Below, in pieces: positions 27,201-30,200 of a DNA stretch of 64,000 nt. The position numbers and the translations under genes are program-made. The notes beneath the pieces are model-generated. The model ran no database searches. It saw only the letters and a list, made by a program, of their open reading frames with translations, and was not told where the DNA came from. This DNA is from Branchinecta lynchi. Its lineage: Eukaryota; Arthropoda; Branchiopoda; Anostraca; Branchinectidae. Each line of letters starts with the position of its first letter. Position 1 is the first letter of the stretch. The stretch spans positions 13,408,849 through 13,472,848 of the forward strand of contig JAKZAP010000001.1 of NCBI GenBank assembly GCA_023053575.1, given 5' to 3'.

Positions 27201-30200
27201 TTTTGTCGGGAAAGTATTCAGCATACTATGCCGGGGAGCAAAAGGTTTCAGGTCTAAAAACTTGCAAACCACCGTTCATGTAAACTCTCGGACAAAAGGA
27301 AGGGTAGAGGCTTGTAAAGTTTTGTTTTCATTTTATTGAAAAGCCGATACTGGAAATGGAACATCTGTCGTAACTGAGAGTTAGACAGGTGGATCAAAAA
27401 TTTTAGAATGCAAAAATAAAGTAAGCTAAGTAAAGAGAAGTTTATAAAAATCAAGTTCTGGCAGCGGCATAGTTTGTTTTGTCGGGAGTCAAAACCTTGA
27501 AAGGGATAACGAGTGTTACGGATAGTAATAGGATATTAAATATCAAAGATGACTCAGTAATCTGAAATAATGCGGGCTCAGAAAAGCAACTCCATATTTG
27601 GTAATAATTCAAGCCTCGGGACGATGGAAGTAGCCTTATCAGTTTCCTGTTGTTGAACATCCTCTTCCTGAGTTTTCAGGCATGTTTGATCAGGACTTTG
27701 GTTTAACCTTTTACATGTAGCGAGTGCGGTTAGTTGAACTTTAAAGGTTAGCTCCTACGCAGTAAGCAAGAATAGGAATTTGATGGGAAGCTCGAAACGG
27801 GCAGATGTTCTTGAGTGCTGATACAGAGAAGACTTTTGTTAACTAGAAGAAGGAATTAAAGTAAGTGTTAAAAGAAAAGAACCGACCTCCCTAAACGAAA
27901 GACTACGATCCCTATACGCCTTCGAAGGGTGAATACTGCTGCCGCTCGAACGCTACCATATAATGATCCCAAGTGGGACATAAGCCGCCGGTCCGAGTAT
28001 AAAGAGTAATAACACAGGGCAAGAACCTCTCATCGGTTTATGTTTGCCAACCACCTTCGCTCACGCTCATTCTTACAGGCTCATCCCAGAAGCTGGCGTT
28101 GCCACCCAGAATCCAAACGGTGTTAAACGCCTTATTTTCTGCTCTGGCAAGGTGTATTATGACCTCAAGAAAGCAAGGGAGGAGAAGGGACTTGATAGCG
28201 ATATCGCCATTTCACGTATTGAACAGGTGAGTTCCATGGCGACTGTGCAGAGACTAGGATTTTGAATGCTTCTTTCTTCTAACTTAGCCGATGGTTAGCC
28301 CCCCTTCCCGCCGTGTCCGGATTGATTGAGAGACTTTTCTTCTGTATCTCCTTCTTGTCCGTTCTTTATTCCTTGCCTTTGGAGTTCATGTACTCGTTGC
28401 GTCTATGTTCATCTTTAGCAGTCAGTATAAATAGGTTTATTGTAGCCACCAGGCCATAGTAAAACAAACAAGAGCTACGAGCACTTGTTACGAGTAGGTG
28501 GTGTAAAAAGGTAGATGAGAACGTCACGAAATACCCCTAGGATCAGACCTAGAAATAGGATAGATAGTTTCACTCGAGTTTGAGCATTTCCTGCATCGCC
28601 TCGAATTATCTAGGGCAAATGTACCCCTCCTACCCCCTCCTCCTCAAACTCCCCCTAGCGCGGCCGAACCGGCCTCAGACACATAAACAGACTGTCTAAG
28701 GCATCTTCTCTTACCGGCTATCAAGTTTCACTTGAGTCTGCGCATTTTACGGGGTACTCCGGTACTCCCCCCCCCCCTCCACCGTGCACAGATCCGGTGC
28801 GGACCCTAAAATATGCCCTTTAGGATACATGGTCTCTCTACTTTCCAAGTTTCATTGAAATCACTCTGTTCGATGGCCCCTATACGAGTCACAACATTTC
28901 CATGGCTCCCCCTTCAATTCCCCCCACTGGGGCGGGAAACATCTAGCACACATAAACTCCGCATATTGACATCTCTTCTTCTCGTCCTTCAAGTTTGAAT
29001 CGAACCGGAGCGTATCTGAAAATTTCCGGTTTCCGCTTCTTCCTCCTCCTACCCTGGCCGGATCCGGTCCGGACGCCAAATAACAAACTAGGCCGAATAA
29101 ACCCAGTACTGTCCAACTTGCATCCCATTCGATTCATTTGCTTGGTTTTTGCCCATGTCACCAGCCCTCCCTCCCCCCTCCTCCAACTCCCCCAACTATT
29201 GCCACATGTGGTTCGAAGACTTGTTTTGCATATTATCTAGGTCATTAGTTCTTATCACCCATAAAGTTTCACTCGAACCGGACCATCAGTTCGCAACCTA
29301 CGGAAGTCAGTAATTTCTGGATTCCGCTTCCCTTAACTCCCCCAAAAATTGTTGGACCAGGAACGGAAGTTTTCCTAGAGCATTGCGTCAGGTACATAGT
29401 CTATTTCGTCTGGTCAATAATATGCATGCTACGTTTCATCGTCCTTAGCACATCTGGAAGTATCCTAACTCGCGATAACCGGAATTCGAGAAAACCCCTC
29501 TAACTCCCGCAAAGAGCCCCGATATGATCTGGTTCTGTCAAGAACGTATCTAGGGCTTATGCTTGTTCTTCTCACCAAATCCCATCCCGATACTTCGACG
29601 CTAAGCGTTTCATGAAAATTCCGGTGCCTCCCTTCACCTCCCCCAAAAGTATCGGATGGAACCCTTACTTGACATGGAACATCTGAGACGACACCTTTTC
29701 CGCTTGCCAAGTTTCATTCGAATCTGATCACCCATCAAAAGTTATAATAATAATAATAATAATAATATATTGCAAAAAAAAGGCCACAAAGCCTCTACAA
29801 AAAAAAAGCCTCTACAAACGCAATTAGATTCCGGATTCCCCCCCCCCCCCCTCCGCTACCCCCCCCCCCCACTATGGTCAGATCATGCAAACGACTATTC
29901 TCAAGTTAGTTCGTTCGGGTCTTTGATATGCCAGCCCATGTTTATCGTCCTATTACATGAGCAAGTACCGAACTCGCGGGATCGCCAGAATTCCGGACCC
30001 TCCCCCCCTCCTAACTCCCCCCACAGTACCCGAATCCAGTCCGGTTATGTTAATCATGTATCTAGGGCTTGTGCTTGCTCTTCACATCAAGTTTCATCCG
30101 GGTTCCTCCACTCTAAGCGTTTCCCAAGATTTCCGGTCCCCCCTCCAAATCCCCCACAAAGTCACCTTATCCTGCCGGATTTTAAGTCAGTCGTCTGAGA

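Larger units (their letters stand above)
15365..28040 (+). mobile_element. Full-length Ty3/gypsy LTR retrotransposon, 12,676 bp
   Basis: Two 527-bp LTRs (15365-15891 and 27514-28040) read as identical when compared base by base. They bracket a leader, gag, pol and a long 3' region. TGTT at 15361-15364 repeats at 28041-28044 as the TSD; if the LTR starts one base later at GTTACGG, a 5-bp TGTTT duplication fits equally well. The domain order protease-RT-RNase H-integrase places it in Ty3/gypsy. Gag and pol are open, so this is a young and possibly active copy. It is inserted in the sense orientation in OGDH intron 9, 38 nt before exon 10. At 12.7 kb it is long for the family because of 5.2 kb between pol and the 3' LTR. 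Confidence 0.97.
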
